From contig NZ_JAGIZB010000007.1 of NCBI RefSeq assembly GCF_017813395.1, forward strand, positions 154,831 to 218,830: a stretch of 64,000 nucleotides of DNA. Direction: 5' to 3'. The position numbers were made by a program, and so were the translations under genes. This document shows positions 22,042 to 31,634 of the stretch, piece after piece. Under the pieces are notes generated by a model. The model saw only the letters and a list, made by a program, of their open reading frames with translations, made no database searches and was not told the DNA's origin. Origin of the DNA: Pararoseomonas baculiformis (GTDB lineage: Bacteria; Pseudomonadota; Alphaproteobacteria; Acetobacterales; Acetobacteraceae). Position 1 is the first letter of the stretch. Each line of letters opens with the position of its first letter.

Positions 22042-23013
22042 ATGAACCGCCGAACCTTTCTCGCCACGGGCGTGGGCGCGCTCGCGACGCCCTGGCTCGC
22101 CAGGGCACAGGGTACCTGGCCTTCGCGGCCGGTGACCATCATCGTGCCCTTCACCCCCGGCAGTTCCTCGGACATCATCGCGCGCGCCATGGCGCAGCAG
22201 ATGCAGCAGGCGCAGGGCCGCCCCTTCACGGTAGAGAACCGGCCAGGCGCCACGGGTGAAGTGGGCGCGCGCTTCGTGATCCGCTCGGCCCCGGATGGCT
22301 ACACGCTGATGCACGCCCCCATCAGCACCTGGGCCATCAATGTCGCGCTGCGGCCAAACCTCGCCTACGACCCCGTCGCCCAGCTCACGCGCATCACCCA
22401 GACCGTGCGGACACCCAATGTCCTGGTGGTGAACCCGCAGCTGCCGGTGGCGGATCTGGCCGGCCTGATCGACTGGATGAAGCGCAACGCCGCCACCGCC
22501 TCCTATCCATCTTCCGGCGTGGGCGCCTCGGATCACCTGACGGGAGAGATGTTCAAGCTCGCGACAGGGACGGAGATGGCTCATGTGCCGTATTCCGGGG
22601 GCGGCCCGGCGATGACGAGCGTGATCGCCGGAACGACGCAGATTTCCTTCCAGAACCTCGGGGCTGTCATTCCCCACATCCAGGATGGAAGGCTGCGCCC
22701 GATCCTCATCACCGCCGCCGAGCGCAGCCCCGTGCTGCCCAACCTGCCCACCGCCGTGGAACTGGGGCTGCGCGATTTCGTGGTCTATTCCTGGCAAGGC
22801 TTCGGCGGCCCGGCGGGGATGGCCCCTGCCCTGCTGTCCCAGGTGCATGAGGCCGCGGTGGCCGCGCTTCGCAGCCCTGCGGTCGCGCCGCGGCTGACGG
22901 AAATGGGCTTCGATGTCGTCGCCAGCAGCCCGCAGGAATTTGCTTCCTTTCAGGAGGCGGAGATCGAGCGCTGGCGCCATGTGGTGAAGGCCGGCCGGAT
23001 CACGGCGGAATGA
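22042..23013 (+). CDS. Bug/TctC-family periplasmic binding protein (323 aa)
   Basis: ATG 22042 has GAGAGAGAG upstream. The leader MNRRTFLATGVGALATPWLARAQ is Tat-like, followed by VTIIVPFTPGSSSDIIARAM, NRPGATGEVG and YPSSGVGASDHLTGEMF. It is clearly paralogous to the Bug protein at 19823 but has a Tat rather than a Sec-type leader. The gene is part of the same operon. Confidence 0.85.
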   Translation: MNRRTFLATGVGALATPWLARAQGTWPSRPVTIIVPFTPGSSSDIIARAMAQQMQQAQGRPFTVENRPGATGEVGARFVIRSAPDGYTLMHAPISTWAINVALRPNLAYDPVAQLTRITQTVRTPNVLVVNPQLPVADLAGLIDWMKRNAATASYPSSGVGASDHLTGEMFKLATGTEMAHVPYSGGGPAMTSVIAGTTQISFQNLGAVIPHIQDGRLRPILITAAERSPVLPNLPTAVELGLRDFVVYSWQGFGGPAGMAPALLSQVHEAAVAALRSPAVAPRLTEMGFDVVASSPQEFASFQEAEIERWRHVVKAGRITAE

Positions 23014-23023
23014 GTGAGGCACG

Positions 23024-23977
23024 ATGCTGATCCGGATTATCGGCGCGCATGCCCCTCAGGCGCCGCGGCTGCGTGCCCTGATGGGCGCGGACCATGAGGT
23101 GCAGCCCCTGGAGCATCTGCCGGAGGAAGGACCGATCCGCGCCGAGGTGCTCATCACCAACCGCGTGACGGCACAGGAGGCGGCCCGGCTCGAATGCCGC
23201 CTCCTGCAGGTTCCCGGTGCCGGGCTGGATGGCATCGCCTTGGAGGCGCTGCCACGGGGCTGCGCCGTCTCAAACGTCTTCGAGCATGAAATTCCCATGG
23301 CCGAATACGTGCTCTTCGCCGTCCTGGAGCATGTGCTTCAGCTCGATGCCTTGCCGACGCAGCTGGATGCGAGGAGCTGGCCGGCCGCGCAGCGGAACCG
23401 GCCTTTCCACGGTGAGGCCTGCGGCCGGACCATGACCCTGGTGGGCTTCGGCCATATCGGACGGGCGGTCGCCTCCCGCGCGCGGGCGCTGGGGATGCGG
23501 ATCATAGCCGTGACACGTCGCGGCCAGCCGGATCCGGCGGCGGATCACAGCCTCCCCGTCGCGCGGCTGCGGGACGTGCTGCCCGAGACCGACGTGCTCG
23601 TCCTGTGCTGCCCGTTGGACGAGAGCACCCGCGGCCTGATCGGCGAGGCAGAGCTGGCGGCGATGAAGCGCTCCGCCCTGCTGGTGAACGTGGCGCGGGC
23701 GGAGGTGGTGGACGAGGAAGCGCTTTTCGGAGCACTTCGGGATCGCCGTATCGCGCGCGCCGCCATCGATGTCTGGTACCGCTATCCCCGGCCAGGCGAG
23801 GCCGAGTGCCCGCCTTCCCGCTTCCCCTTCCATGAGCTGCCGAACCTCCGCGCCACGCCGCATATTTCAGGCTGGACAGAGGGGCTGATGGAGCGGCGCT
23901 ACATCTTCATCGCCGAGAACATCCGGCGATTGGCCGGAGGGATGCCGTTGGAGAACCTGGTGCACCACGCAGGGTAG
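23024..23977 (+). CDS. D-2-hydroxyacid dehydrogenase, NAD(P)-dependent (317 aa)
   Basis: An NAD-binding Rossmann domain is clear: TLVGFGHIGRAVASRARALG and then RRG. Later motifs VLCCPLDESTRGLIGEAELAAMK, LVNVARAEVVDEEAL and RATPHISGW supply the catalytic His region typical of the glyoxylate/hydroxypyruvate reductase group. It interconverts a 2-hydroxy acid and a 2-keto acid, a sensible step after a sugar-acid dehydratase. The start has a weak GAGG. Confidence 0.8.
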   Translation: MLIRIIGAHAPQAPRLRALMGADHEVQPLEHLPEEGPIRAEVLITNRVTAQEAARLECRLLQVPGAGLDGIALEALPRGCAVSNVFEHEIPMAEYVLFAVLEHVLQLDALPTQLDARSWPAAQRNRPFHGEACGRTMTLVGFGHIGRAVASRARALGMRIIAVTRRGQPDPAADHSLPVARLRDVLPETDVLVLCCPLDESTRGLIGEAELAAMKRSALLVNVARAEVVDEEALFGALRDRRIARAAIDVWYRYPRPGEAECPPSRFPFHELPNLRATPHISGWTEGLMERRYIFIAENIRRLAGGMPLENLVHHAG

Positions 23978-24053
23978 CGGCGGCGGGAAGCCGCATGGGC
24001 CGGCGGCAATGGATACCGCAGCAAGGGGGCGCGTCCCCGGGGCGAGGAAGGGA

Positions 24054-25112
24054 ATGGAACCGGTGCTGATCGAGGCGGAGCGGCTGCGTGCCGAAGTGGA
24101 TCGGATCCTGCGCGGCGCGGGTAGCAGCGTTGAGGAGGCGGCGATCGTTGCCGATCACCTGATCGAGTCCAACTTGCGCGGCCATGACAGCCACGGCGTC
24201 GGGGTGCTGCCTGCCTATGTCCGCAACATCGGCGCTGGCCGCCTGCAACCGAACCGCCATGCTGAGTTCGTGCGGCGTGATTCGACCGTCGCGGTGGTGG
24301 ATGGCGGCATGGGCTTCGGCCAGGTCGTCGCTCGGGAGGCGACGGACTGGGCCATCGATGCATCCAGGGCGAACGGGCTTGCCCTGCTGGCCCTCCGCAA
24401 TGTCCACCATATCGGCCGAGTCGGCAGTTATGGCGAGCAGGCGGCAGCGGCCGGGCTCATCATGCTCGCCTTCGTCAATGGCATCTCGGGTGCGCCGCGC
24501 GTGGCGCCTCATGGCGGGCGGGAGCCGCGCACGGGCACGAACCCGATCTGCATTGCCGTGCCGCATGGTGACACGCCCATCGTGCTGGACTTCGCCACCA
24601 GCCGCATCGCGTTGAACAAGGTGCGCGTCGCGCGCAATGAGGGCCGGCATGTCGCGCCCGGCTCCATCATCACCCATGAGGGCCAGCCATCCACCGATCC
24701 GGATGTGCTGTACGGGGACGGGCCGCGCGGCGCGCTCCTGGCGTTCGGGGAGCACAAGGGCTCCGGGCTTTCGCTGATCTGTGAGTTGCTGGGCGGCGCG
24801 TTGGCCGGCGGAGGCGCCGCGCAACGCGCCAACGCCGCGGATCCGGCCATCATCAACGGCATGACAGCCATCGTGATCGATCCCGGCAAGGTCGTTGACC
24901 TGCCCTGGTTCGCACAGGAGGTGGAGGCGGTGGTCGCGCATATGAAGACCGCAGCCCCTATCGATCCGGACAGGCCGGTGATGGTGGCGGGCGATCCTGA
25001 GCGTGCCAGCCGCCGCAAGCGTCTCGCCGAGGGCATTCCCGTGGACGCCACGACATGGCGCGAGATCGGGAAGGCGGCGGCAAGCGTGGGGGTCGCGCTG
25101 GAGGCCGCCTGA
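24054..25112 (+). CDS. Ldh/MdhB (YlbC-type) family oxidoreductase (352 aa)
   Basis: The start at 24054 (MEPVLIEAERL) follows AGGAAGG. The family pattern is clear: NLRGHDSHGVGVLPAYVRNIGAG, ALRNVHHIGRVGSYGEQAAAAG, HGGREPRTGTNPICIAVP, LDFATSRIALNKVRVA and GEHKGSGLSLICELLGG. These NAD(P)-dependent enzymes reduce or oxidise 2-keto/2-hydroxy acids such as malate, lactate, sulfolactate or ureidoglycolate. The exact substrate is unknown. Confidence 0.85.
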   Translation: MEPVLIEAERLRAEVDRILRGAGSSVEEAAIVADHLIESNLRGHDSHGVGVLPAYVRNIGAGRLQPNRHAEFVRRDSTVAVVDGGMGFGQVVAREATDWAIDASRANGLALLALRNVHHIGRVGSYGEQAAAAGLIMLAFVNGISGAPRVAPHGGREPRTGTNPICIAVPHGDTPIVLDFATSRIALNKVRVARNEGRHVAPGSIITHEGQPSTDPDVLYGDGPRGALLAFGEHKGSGLSLICELLGGALAGGGAAQRANAADPAIINGMTAIVIDPGKVVDLPWFAQEVEAVVAHMKTAAPIDPDRPVMVAGDPERASRRKRLAEGIPVDATTWREIGKAAASVGVALEAA

Positions 25113-25182
25113 GGAGACCTGCAAGGGCTGCGCGGCGCGCGGCCCGAACGAAGCGGCGAAACAGCCGCATGGGAGGAAGGAC

Positions 25183-26184
25183 ATGAACAGGATGAATCGG
25201 CGGTCCGGAGGGCTCACCCGGCGGGGATTGGGAGCGGCGGCCCTCGGCAGTGTTCTTTCGGCACCGGCCCTCGCCCAGCGCGCATGGCCCCTGGAGCGCC
25301 CGATCGAGGTGGTGGTGCCCTTCGCCCCCGGGGGCGGCAGTGACATCCTCGCGCGCGCCACCCTTCCCCATGTGCAGAAGCGGCTGCCCGGCGCGAATTT
25401 CGTCATCTCCAACCGCCCCGGCGCCTCCGGGCAGACGGGCAACGAATTCGTCTTCAATGCCCGGCCGGATGGCTACCTTCTCACGGTGGTGACCTCCCCC
25501 ACGCTGGTCACCATCCCGATCGAGCGCCCCGCCCGGTACAGGGTGGGCGAGTTCAGCTTCATCGCGAATGTGGTGGACGATCCGGGCGGGATCTGGGTCC
25601 GCCCCGCCTCGCCCTATCGCAGCCTTGCCGACCTGCTGGAGGCGGCGCGCACCAGGCCGGAGGGCGTGTCCTACGGCACCACGGGGGTCGGTTCGGATGA
25701 CCACCTCCTGATGCTCGACATCGCGCAGAAGGTGCCGGGCACGCGCTTCGTCCACATTCCTTTCAACAGTTCCGCGCCCCTGCAGACCGCGGTGATGGGC
25801 GGCCACCTCGATTTCGGCTCCTTCAACATGAGCGAGGGCTATGAGGGGCTGAGTGACGGCCGCTTCCGCTGCCTGGCCCAAGCCGGTGCCCAGCGCTGGG
25901 GCAAGGCGTCGGGGGTGCCGACCCTGCAGGAGGCCGGAGTGGCTCTTTCGGGCGGCGGCGCCCAGCGCGGCATCTGCGGCCCGCCAGGCCTGCCCGCCGA
26001 GATCCATGGCCGGCTCGTGGAGGCCTTCCGCACGGCCCTGGCGGACCCGGCTTTCCTGGCGGAGGCGGACCGGCTGGGCATGCCGATCCGCTCGATTGTC
26101 GGGGACGAGTACCGCGCCTTCACGCTGGCCCGGGAAGCGGAGTTCCGGAAATTGTGGGCGGAGAAGCCCTGGCGCGAGGGGTAA
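25183..26184 (+). CDS. Bug/TctC-family periplasmic binding protein (333 aa)
   Basis: The start at 25183 has GGAGGAAGG. The leader MNRMNRRSGGLTRRGLGAAA is long and twin-arginine-like. The Bug motif IEVVVPFAPGGGSDILARAT, NRPGASGQTGNEFV and SYGTTGVGSDDHLL follow. It is the third Bug paralog of the region and closes the plus-strand operon that starts at 19823. Confidence 0.85.
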   Translation: MNRMNRRSGGLTRRGLGAAALGSVLSAPALAQRAWPLERPIEVVVPFAPGGGSDILARATLPHVQKRLPGANFVISNRPGASGQTGNEFVFNARPDGYLLTVVTSPTLVTIPIERPARYRVGEFSFIANVVDDPGGIWVRPASPYRSLADLLEAARTRPEGVSYGTTGVGSDDHLLMLDIAQKVPGTRFVHIPFNSSAPLQTAVMGGHLDFGSFNMSEGYEGLSDGRFRCLAQAGAQRWGKASGVPTLQEAGVALSGGGAQRGICGPPGLPAEIHGRLVEAFRTALADPAFLAEADRLGMPIRSIVGDEYRAFTLAREAEFRKLWAEKPWREG

Positions 26185-26247
26185 GGCTCCGGGCCGCTCC
26201 CGGCCGCCCCCTCGACGGGGTGCCGCGGCAGCCTGTAATCTCCGGTC

Positions 26248-27024
26248 GTGGCAAGACGACGCACGGCAGCTTCAGATGGCAACGAAGCACCGGCCGGGCG
26301 GCGGGCGCCCACCGGGCTGGCGCCGCAGACCGGCCTGGTGGCGGCACCGAAGCTGACGGATCGCGTGGCCGAGGCCATCCAGAGCCACATCGCCGGGAAT
26401 GGCCTCACCCCCGGCACCCAGCTTCCGACCATTGTGGCCCTCTCCAGCACCTATGGCGTCAGCCCGACCGTGGTGCGGGAAGCACTGGCCCGCCTCCGCT
26501 CCGAAGGGATCATCGAGGTGCGGCAGGGATCAGGGGCCTATGTTTCCGCCAACCTGCGCCCCTTCCGCATCGCGGCCGAGGCGGCGAGCGACACGGCCGT
26601 GCTGCGTGTCCTGGAACTCCGGCTGGGCCTGGAGACGGAGGCGGCTGCGCTGGCGGCCGCTCGGGCCGGGCGGAAGGAGGTGCAGCAGATCCGGAAGGCG
26701 CTACGGAGCTTCGCGCAGCAGGTTGAACACGGTGAGCCCGCCATGGCGGCGGATCTGCAATTCCATCGCTCGGTCGCAGAAGCGGCGGGCAATCCGCTAT
26801 TCGTGGAATTCCAGACCTTCCTGCAGCAATACCTCACCGACAGCATCGGCGTGTCCCACGGGCTTACGAGCCGTGGAGGGAGAATGGCGGTGGTGCTGGA
26901 AGAGCACCGCCGCATCCTCGATGCGATCGCGTCCCACGACGCCGATGCGGCGCGGGACGCGATGCGAGATCACCTGAGGGCCGGCATGGCAAGGGTCATG
27001 TCGGCCACCAAGAGTTCCAGCTAA
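26248..27024 (+). CDS. GntR/FadR-family transcription regulator (258 aa)
   Basis: A GTG start at 26248 is used. A disordered N-terminal tail of about 35 residues precedes the winged helix (LPTIVALSSTYGVSPTVVREALARLRSEGIIEVRQGSGAYV) and an FCD domain with DLQFHRSVAEAAGN and HRRILDAIASHD. It is convergent with the enolase gene at 27021 (4-base overlap of ends). It may control either the operon upstream or the minus-strand pair downstream. Confidence 0.85.
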   Translation: MARRRTAASDGNEAPAGRRAPTGLAPQTGLVAAPKLTDRVAEAIQSHIAGNGLTPGTQLPTIVALSSTYGVSPTVVREALARLRSEGIIEVRQGSGAYVSANLRPFRIAAEAASDTAVLRVLELRLGLETEAAALAAARAGRKEVQQIRKALRSFAQQVEHGEPAMAADLQFHRSVAEAAGNPLFVEFQTFLQQYLTDSIGVSHGLTSRGGRMAVVLEEHRRILDAIASHDADAARDAMRDHLRAGMARVMSATKSSS

Positions 27025-28175
27025 CGCAGGATGCGCCAGATCTCCTCTCCACCCAGGTCCTTCGCGCCGTAGCGGCTGATCGCCTCCGGATCGAAGTCGA
27101 AGCCGAGCCCTGGCCCCTGGGGCAGGAGCAGGTCGCCCTTGTCCAGCACGAGCTGCGTGTCGATCAGGCGGCGGAAGTTCACCACGTGGTCGTCCGGCAT
27201 GAACTCGACATAGCTGACGCTCGGCGCGCTGGCCGCGAGATGGATATGCACGTCATGCCAGGCATGGGGCGATGTGGGAACGCCATAGCAGGAAGCCATG
27301 GCGGTGATGCGGCGCCATTCGGTGATGCCGCCACAGACGGTCGCGTCCGTCTGCAGGATGGCGGCGGCGCGCTTGTCCAGCAGCTCGCGGAAGCGCCACC
27401 GCCCTGCCTCGATTTCGCCGGTGGCGACGGGAATGGGCGTCGCGCGGGCCAGGGCGGCGTGGTTCTCGATGTCGTCCGGAAGGAAGGGTTCCTCGATCCA
27501 GTAGGGATTCATCGGCTCGAAGCGGCGGATGAACTGGAGCGCGGTGGGCAGGTCCGGCCAGGCGTTGTTGGCATCCAGCATCAGCTCGATATCCGGCCCA
27601 ATCGCCTCGCGCGCGGCCTTCAGCCGCGCAGCTTCCTGCGCGGGACTGCGGCCGCGGGCGCCGACCTTGATCTTCACGGCGCGGTGCCCGGCCTCGACGA
27701 AGGCGCGCAACTCGTCGCCCAGCTCCTTGTCGCCCTTTCCTGGCCAGTAGTAGCCACCGCTGCCATAGGAAGGCACGCGATCCAGCACGGCGGCACCGAG
27801 ATAGCGGTACAGCGGCAGGCCGGCGAGACGGGCGTTGAGGTCCCAGATCGCGATGTCGATGGCGCTGAGCGCGCGCATCACGCCGCCGACGCGGCCCAGC
27901 AGCAGCGTCTCCTGGTACATGTCCTGCCAGATGCCCTCCACACGATGGGAGTCCTGGCCGATCACCTTATGCGAGAGCCCATCGACCACGGCGTCGAGGA
28001 GCAGCCGCCCGGCCTTGTTCACGGCGTAGCAATAGCCAAGCCCGGCCGTTCCGTCTTCCGCCCGCACGCGGACGAGGCAGTATTCCCGTGCCGTGACCTG
28101 ACGCGTGGAGAAGTTGATGGGCTTGTCGAGCGGGACACGGGCGACGCATACCTCGACGGAGGCAATCTTCGGCAT
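27021..28175 (-). CDS. Mandelate racemase/muconate lactonizing-type enzyme (384 aa)
   Basis: The enolase-superfamily barrel shows the KxK motif (AVKIKVGARG), metal ligands in LMLDANNAW, YWIEEPFLPDD and VATGEIEAGR, and the catalytic His region TSPHAWHDVHIH. The KxK plus His arrangement is typical of the racemase/dehydratase group. It lies 9 bp downstream of a Bug gene on the minus strand, so the two are probably cotranscribed. Confidence 0.85.
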   Translation of the reverse strand: MPKIASVEVCVARVPLDKPINFSTRQVTAREYCLVRVRAEDGTAGLGYCYAVNKAGRLLLDAVVDGLSHKVIGQDSHRVEGIWQDMYQETLLLGRVGGVMRALSAIDIAIWDLNARLAGLPLYRYLGAAVLDRVPSYGSGGYYWPGKGDKELGDELRAFVEAGHRAVKIKVGARGRSPAQEAARLKAAREAIGPDIELMLDANNAWPDLPTALQFIRRFEPMNPYWIEEPFLPDDIENHAALARATPIPVATGEIEAGRWRFRELLDKRAAAILQTDATVCGGITEWRRITAMASCYGVPTSPHAWHDVHIHLAASAPSVSYVEFMPDDHVVNFRRLIDTQLVLDKGDLLLPQGPGLGFDFDPEAISRYGAKDLGGEEIWRILR

Positions 28176-28184
28176 AGACTTCCC

Positions 28185-29183
28185 CTATTCCACGCGAATG
28201 TTCGCGGCGCGAATCAGTTCGGACCACTTCCGGTCCTCCTCGCGCATCAGCTGCGCGAACTCCTCGGGCGGCCTGTTGAGAACGACGGCATCCTGCGAGG
28301 TGAAACGTTCCCGCACGGCAGGGTTGGAGAGCGCGCGGGAGATGTCGGCGGCCATGCGCTGCACCATGGGCGGCGGCATGTTGGCCGGACCGATGACGCC
28401 GAACCACACATCGGCGTCGTAACCCTGCAGCCCCTGCTCGGCCATGGTCGGCACGTCGGGCAGCATCGTCGAGCGCTGGGTCGTGGTGACGCCGATCGGG
28501 CGCAGCGCGCCCGCCCGCACCTGAGCGAGCACCTGGGTTGTCGTCAGCAGGGAGAGAGGAATGACGCCCGCCATCAGATCCGCCATCGCCGGCGCACCGC
28601 CGCGATAGGCGACGTGGTTGAGCCGGATTTCAGCGGTACGGGTCAGCAGCTCCATGGCCAGCTGCTGGGCGGAGCCGGGGCCGGGTGAGCCGTAGTCGAT
28701 CTGCCCGGGCTTTTCCTTCGCCAGGCGGATCAGGTCCTGCAGGTTCCTCGCGGGAAAGCGTGGATTGCTCACGACGATGAAAGGAGAGCGCGCCACGAGG
28801 GCGATCGGCGTCACGTCGGTGAGCGGATTATAGGGCAGGTTTGGGTAGAGCGCGCGATTGGTCACGTGGGAGGAAATGGTGAACATCAGCGTCTCGCCGT
28901 TCGGCTCGCTCTTCACCAGCGCCTCGGTGGCGATGATTCCGTTGGCACCCCCCCGGTTCTCCACCACGACGGGGACGGACCACATCTTCGCCAGTTCATC
29001 GGAGAGCGCGCGGGCGAAGATGTCCGTCGAGCCGCCCGGCGGGAAGCCGACGAGCATGCGCACGGGTCGGCTCACCGGGGATTGCTGCGGCTGGGCTGCT
29101 GCGAGCCCCGGTGCCAGGGCGAGAGCCGATGCTGCGAATGCCAGGAGGGCGCGGCGCGCCCTGCCGATGGCTGCTTGGGCCAT
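28185..29183 (-). CDS. Bug/TctC-family periplasmic binding protein (332 aa)
   Basis: The start at 29183 (MAQAAIGRARRALLAF) has GGAGGA upstream. A signal peptide ending ALAPGLAAAQ is followed by VRMLVGFPPGGSTDIFARAL, NRGGANGIIATEAL and DYGSPGPGSAQQLAMELL. It is the fourth Bug paralog and the first gene of a minus-strand unit divergent from the Ldh-type gene at 29311. Confidence 0.85.
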   Translation of the reverse strand: MAQAAIGRARRALLAFAASALALAPGLAAAQPQQSPVSRPVRMLVGFPPGGSTDIFARALSDELAKMWSVPVVVENRGGANGIIATEALVKSEPNGETLMFTISSHVTNRALYPNLPYNPLTDVTPIALVARSPFIVVSNPRFPARNLQDLIRLAKEKPGQIDYGSPGPGSAQQLAMELLTRTAEIRLNHVAYRGGAPAMADLMAGVIPLSLLTTTQVLAQVRAGALRPIGVTTTQRSTMLPDVPTMAEQGLQGYDADVWFGVIGPANMPPPMVQRMAADISRALSNPAVRERFTSQDAVVLNRPPEEFAQLMREEDRKWSELIRAANIRVE

Positions 29184-29310
29184 TCCTGTTTTCCTCCTGC
29201 CCAAGGCTCTTTCCCGGCCGGGCCTCGCAAGCTAGAGACCCATTCCCTTCCAAGTCAAATGGTCATCATATGAGTTTGGGCGCAGGTGCCTTGGCAGCGG
29301 GGAGGACAGG

Positions 29311-30375
29311 ATGAGCGCAGTGGCAGAGGATGGCCCTCTTCAGGACCCTGCAGCGCTGGCGTCCACTGCCCGGCAGTTGCTGGTCGCGGCCGGCATGACC
29401 TCCGAGATGGCGGAGGACGTGGCAGCAGTGCTGCTTGAGGCTGACCTGCTCGGCCATCGTACCCACGGCCTTTCCATGCTGCCCAACTACCTCGAACGGA
29501 TCGAACGGGGCGCCACCGCCTGCAAGGGCGATCTCGAGGTGCTGGCCGATGGCGGCGCGAGCTTCGCGTGGCGGGCGAATCGCCTGCCCGGAGCCTGGGT
29601 CATGCGCCGCGCCATCCGCGAGGTGCTCGCCCGCGTGACGAGCCATCCGGTGATCACAGCGACCATCGCCGACTGCGCCCATATCGGTGCCCTGCAGGCC
29701 TATCTGAAGCCGATCACCGACGAGGGGCTTTTCGTCACACTGGCGACGACGGATCCGGGCCTTGCCTCAGTGGCGCCCTTTGGCGGTGCGGAGCCCGTCC
29801 TCACCTCCAATCCCGTCGCCTATGGCATCCCGACGCTTGGCGACCCCATCCTGATCGACCACAGCACCTCCGTCGTTTCGAACGGCAGCATCGCGGCATA
29901 TGCAACGCGGGGTGAACGCACGCCGGGCCCTTGGCTGCTGGACGGGCAAGGACACCCGAGCGACGACCCCGCCTGCCTCGGGCAGGAACCGCCAGGGACG
30001 ATCGCGCTGCTGGGCGGCCCCGAGTTCGGCTACAAGGGCTTCGGCTTCTCACTGATGGTGGAGGCGCTGAGCCTCGGCCTGTCCGGTCACGGACGCAGCA
30101 CTGCGCCGTCACGTGGCGGCCAGGGTGTCTTCCTGCAGGTGATCGATCCTGCCGCCTTCGCAGGGCGCGAAGCCTTCCTGCGCGAGACCACCGCCCTGGC
30201 CGAGCGTTGCCGTGCCAGCCGCCCGCGCGCCGGCGGCCCGCCCGTGCGCCTGCCAGGCGAACGCGCCCTGGCCAACCGCGCCCGCCACCTGGCCGAGGGA
30301 CTGCCCTATTCCAGGCAGGTGCTGGACTCGATCACGGATTGGGCACGCCGCCTGGGCGTGGAGAAGGGCTTGTAA
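29311..30375 (+). CDS. Ldh/MdhB (YlbC-type) family oxidoreductase (354 aa)
   Basis: ATG 29311 has GGGGAGGA upstream. Family motifs include ADLLGHRTHGLSMLPNYLERIERG, ADCAHIGALQAYL, FGGAEPVLTSNPVAYGIPT, DHSTSVVSNG and FGYKGFGFSLMVEALS. It is a diverged paralog of the gene at 24054; some usual residues after the second motif differ, so its substrate may differ. It heads a plus-strand unit with a DgoD-like dehydratase. Confidence 0.8.
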   Translation: MSAVAEDGPLQDPAALASTARQLLVAAGMTSEMAEDVAAVLLEADLLGHRTHGLSMLPNYLERIERGATACKGDLEVLADGGASFAWRANRLPGAWVMRRAIREVLARVTSHPVITATIADCAHIGALQAYLKPITDEGLFVTLATTDPGLASVAPFGGAEPVLTSNPVAYGIPTLGDPILIDHSTSVVSNGSIAAYATRGERTPGPWLLDGQGHPSDDPACLGQEPPGTIALLGGPEFGYKGFGFSLMVEALSLGLSGHGRSTAPSRGGQGVFLQVIDPAAFAGREAFLRETTALAERCRASRPRAGGPPVRLPGERALANRARHLAEGLPYSRQVLDSITDWARRLGVEKGL

Positions 30376-30450
30376 CGGCCCGGTCCGCGACGCGAACGCC
30401 TCCCTGCCCTGCCTCTTCAGCCCATATCAGTTTCCGGAAGCTGCCAGACC

Positions 30451-31623
30451 ATGAAGATCACCGGCATCCAGTCCATTGTCGTGAACGCGCAGATGCGAAA
30501 CTGGGTCTTCGTGAAGGTCCTGACGGACCAGGACGGCCTTTATGGCTGGGGCGAGGCCACGCTGAACTGGAAGACCCGCGCCGTGACCGGTGCGGTGGAG
30601 GATCTCGCTCCCCTCCTGATCGGGCGGGACCCGCGGGACATCGCGCAGGCCTGCCGCATCATGCAGAAGCACAGCTATTACCGGCTGGGCATCATCGGCA
30701 TGACCGCGATCAGCGGGATCGAGCACGCCTTGTGGGACATCGCCGGCAAGGCGCTCGGCGTGCCCGTATGGCGGCTCCTGGGAGGGCGGGTCCGGGACAA
30801 GGTCCGGCTCTACACCCATCTCGGCCTTGGCGACATGAGCGCCGTGTACGAAACCTTCGACGCTGGCCGGCTGACCGAACGGGCACAGGCCGTGCTCGAG
30901 GCCGGCTACGACGCGTTGAAGGTCGTCTTCATCCCCTATGTGGGCGGCACCGCCCCGCCCGCCGCCATCCGGCATGTCGAGCGCCTCGGCCGCGTCCTGC
31001 GCGATGCCGTGGGCGAGGATACGGAGGTCATGGTGGATTTCCATGGCCGTCCCGCCACGGTCTCTGCCGCGCTCGGCTTCATCCGCGCCCTGGAACCGCT
31101 CGCCCCGATGTTCTGCGAGGAGCCGGTCCAGCCCGGCGACACGGAGGGGCTCGTGCAGATCGTAGCGCAGTCCCGCAGCCCCATCGCAACCGGCGAGCGC
31201 CTGGTGGGGGTTCGTGAATTCGCCGATCTGCTTCAGCACCGGGCCACGCATATCCTGCAGCCCGATCTCAACCATTGCGGCGGCCTGCTGGAGGCGCAGA
31301 AGATCGCCGCCTTCGCCGAGGTGGCGCAGGTAGGCATCGCTCCTCACAACCCCAACGGCCCCCTCGCCGGCATCGCCGCGCTGCACTACGCCGTGGCGAC
31401 GCCGAACTTCGTGATCCAGGAGGCCATGCCAGGCTCCGTGCCCTGGTACCACGATGTGGTGCGCCAGCCCGTGCAGCGGGAGGGCGGCTTCTGGCCTGTT
31501 CCGGAGTTGCCTGGCTTCGGTGTCGAGGTGGATGAAAAGGAGGCGGCGAAGCACCCCTTTCAGCAGGAGGTGCTGCATACGCGCAATGCCATGCTGGAGG
31601 ACGGCACGGTGGTGGATTGGTGA
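30451..31623 (+). CDS. D-galactonate dehydratase-like enolase-superfamily enzyme (390 aa)
   Basis: Strong resemblance to the DgoD group: opening KITGIQSIVVNAQMRNWVFVKV, GIEHALWDIAGKALGVPVWRLLGG, metal ligands in VMVDFHGRP, FCEEPVQPGD and IATGERLVG, and the catalytic His in GIAPHNPNGPLAG. It probably dehydrates an aldonate to a 2-keto-3-deoxy acid. The precise sugar cannot be assigned. Confidence 0.85.
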   Translation: MKITGIQSIVVNAQMRNWVFVKVLTDQDGLYGWGEATLNWKTRAVTGAVEDLAPLLIGRDPRDIAQACRIMQKHSYYRLGIIGMTAISGIEHALWDIAGKALGVPVWRLLGGRVRDKVRLYTHLGLGDMSAVYETFDAGRLTERAQAVLEAGYDALKVVFIPYVGGTAPPAAIRHVERLGRVLRDAVGEDTEVMVDFHGRPATVSAALGFIRALEPLAPMFCEEPVQPGDTEGLVQIVAQSRSPIATGERLVGVREFADLLQHRATHILQPDLNHCGGLLEAQKIAAFAEVAQVGIAPHNPNGPLAGIAALHYAVATPNFVIQEAMPGSVPWYHDVVRQPVQREGGFWPVPELPGFGVEVDEKEAAKHPFQQEVLHTRNAMLEDGTVVDW

Positions 31624-31634
31624 AAGGGCCAGCC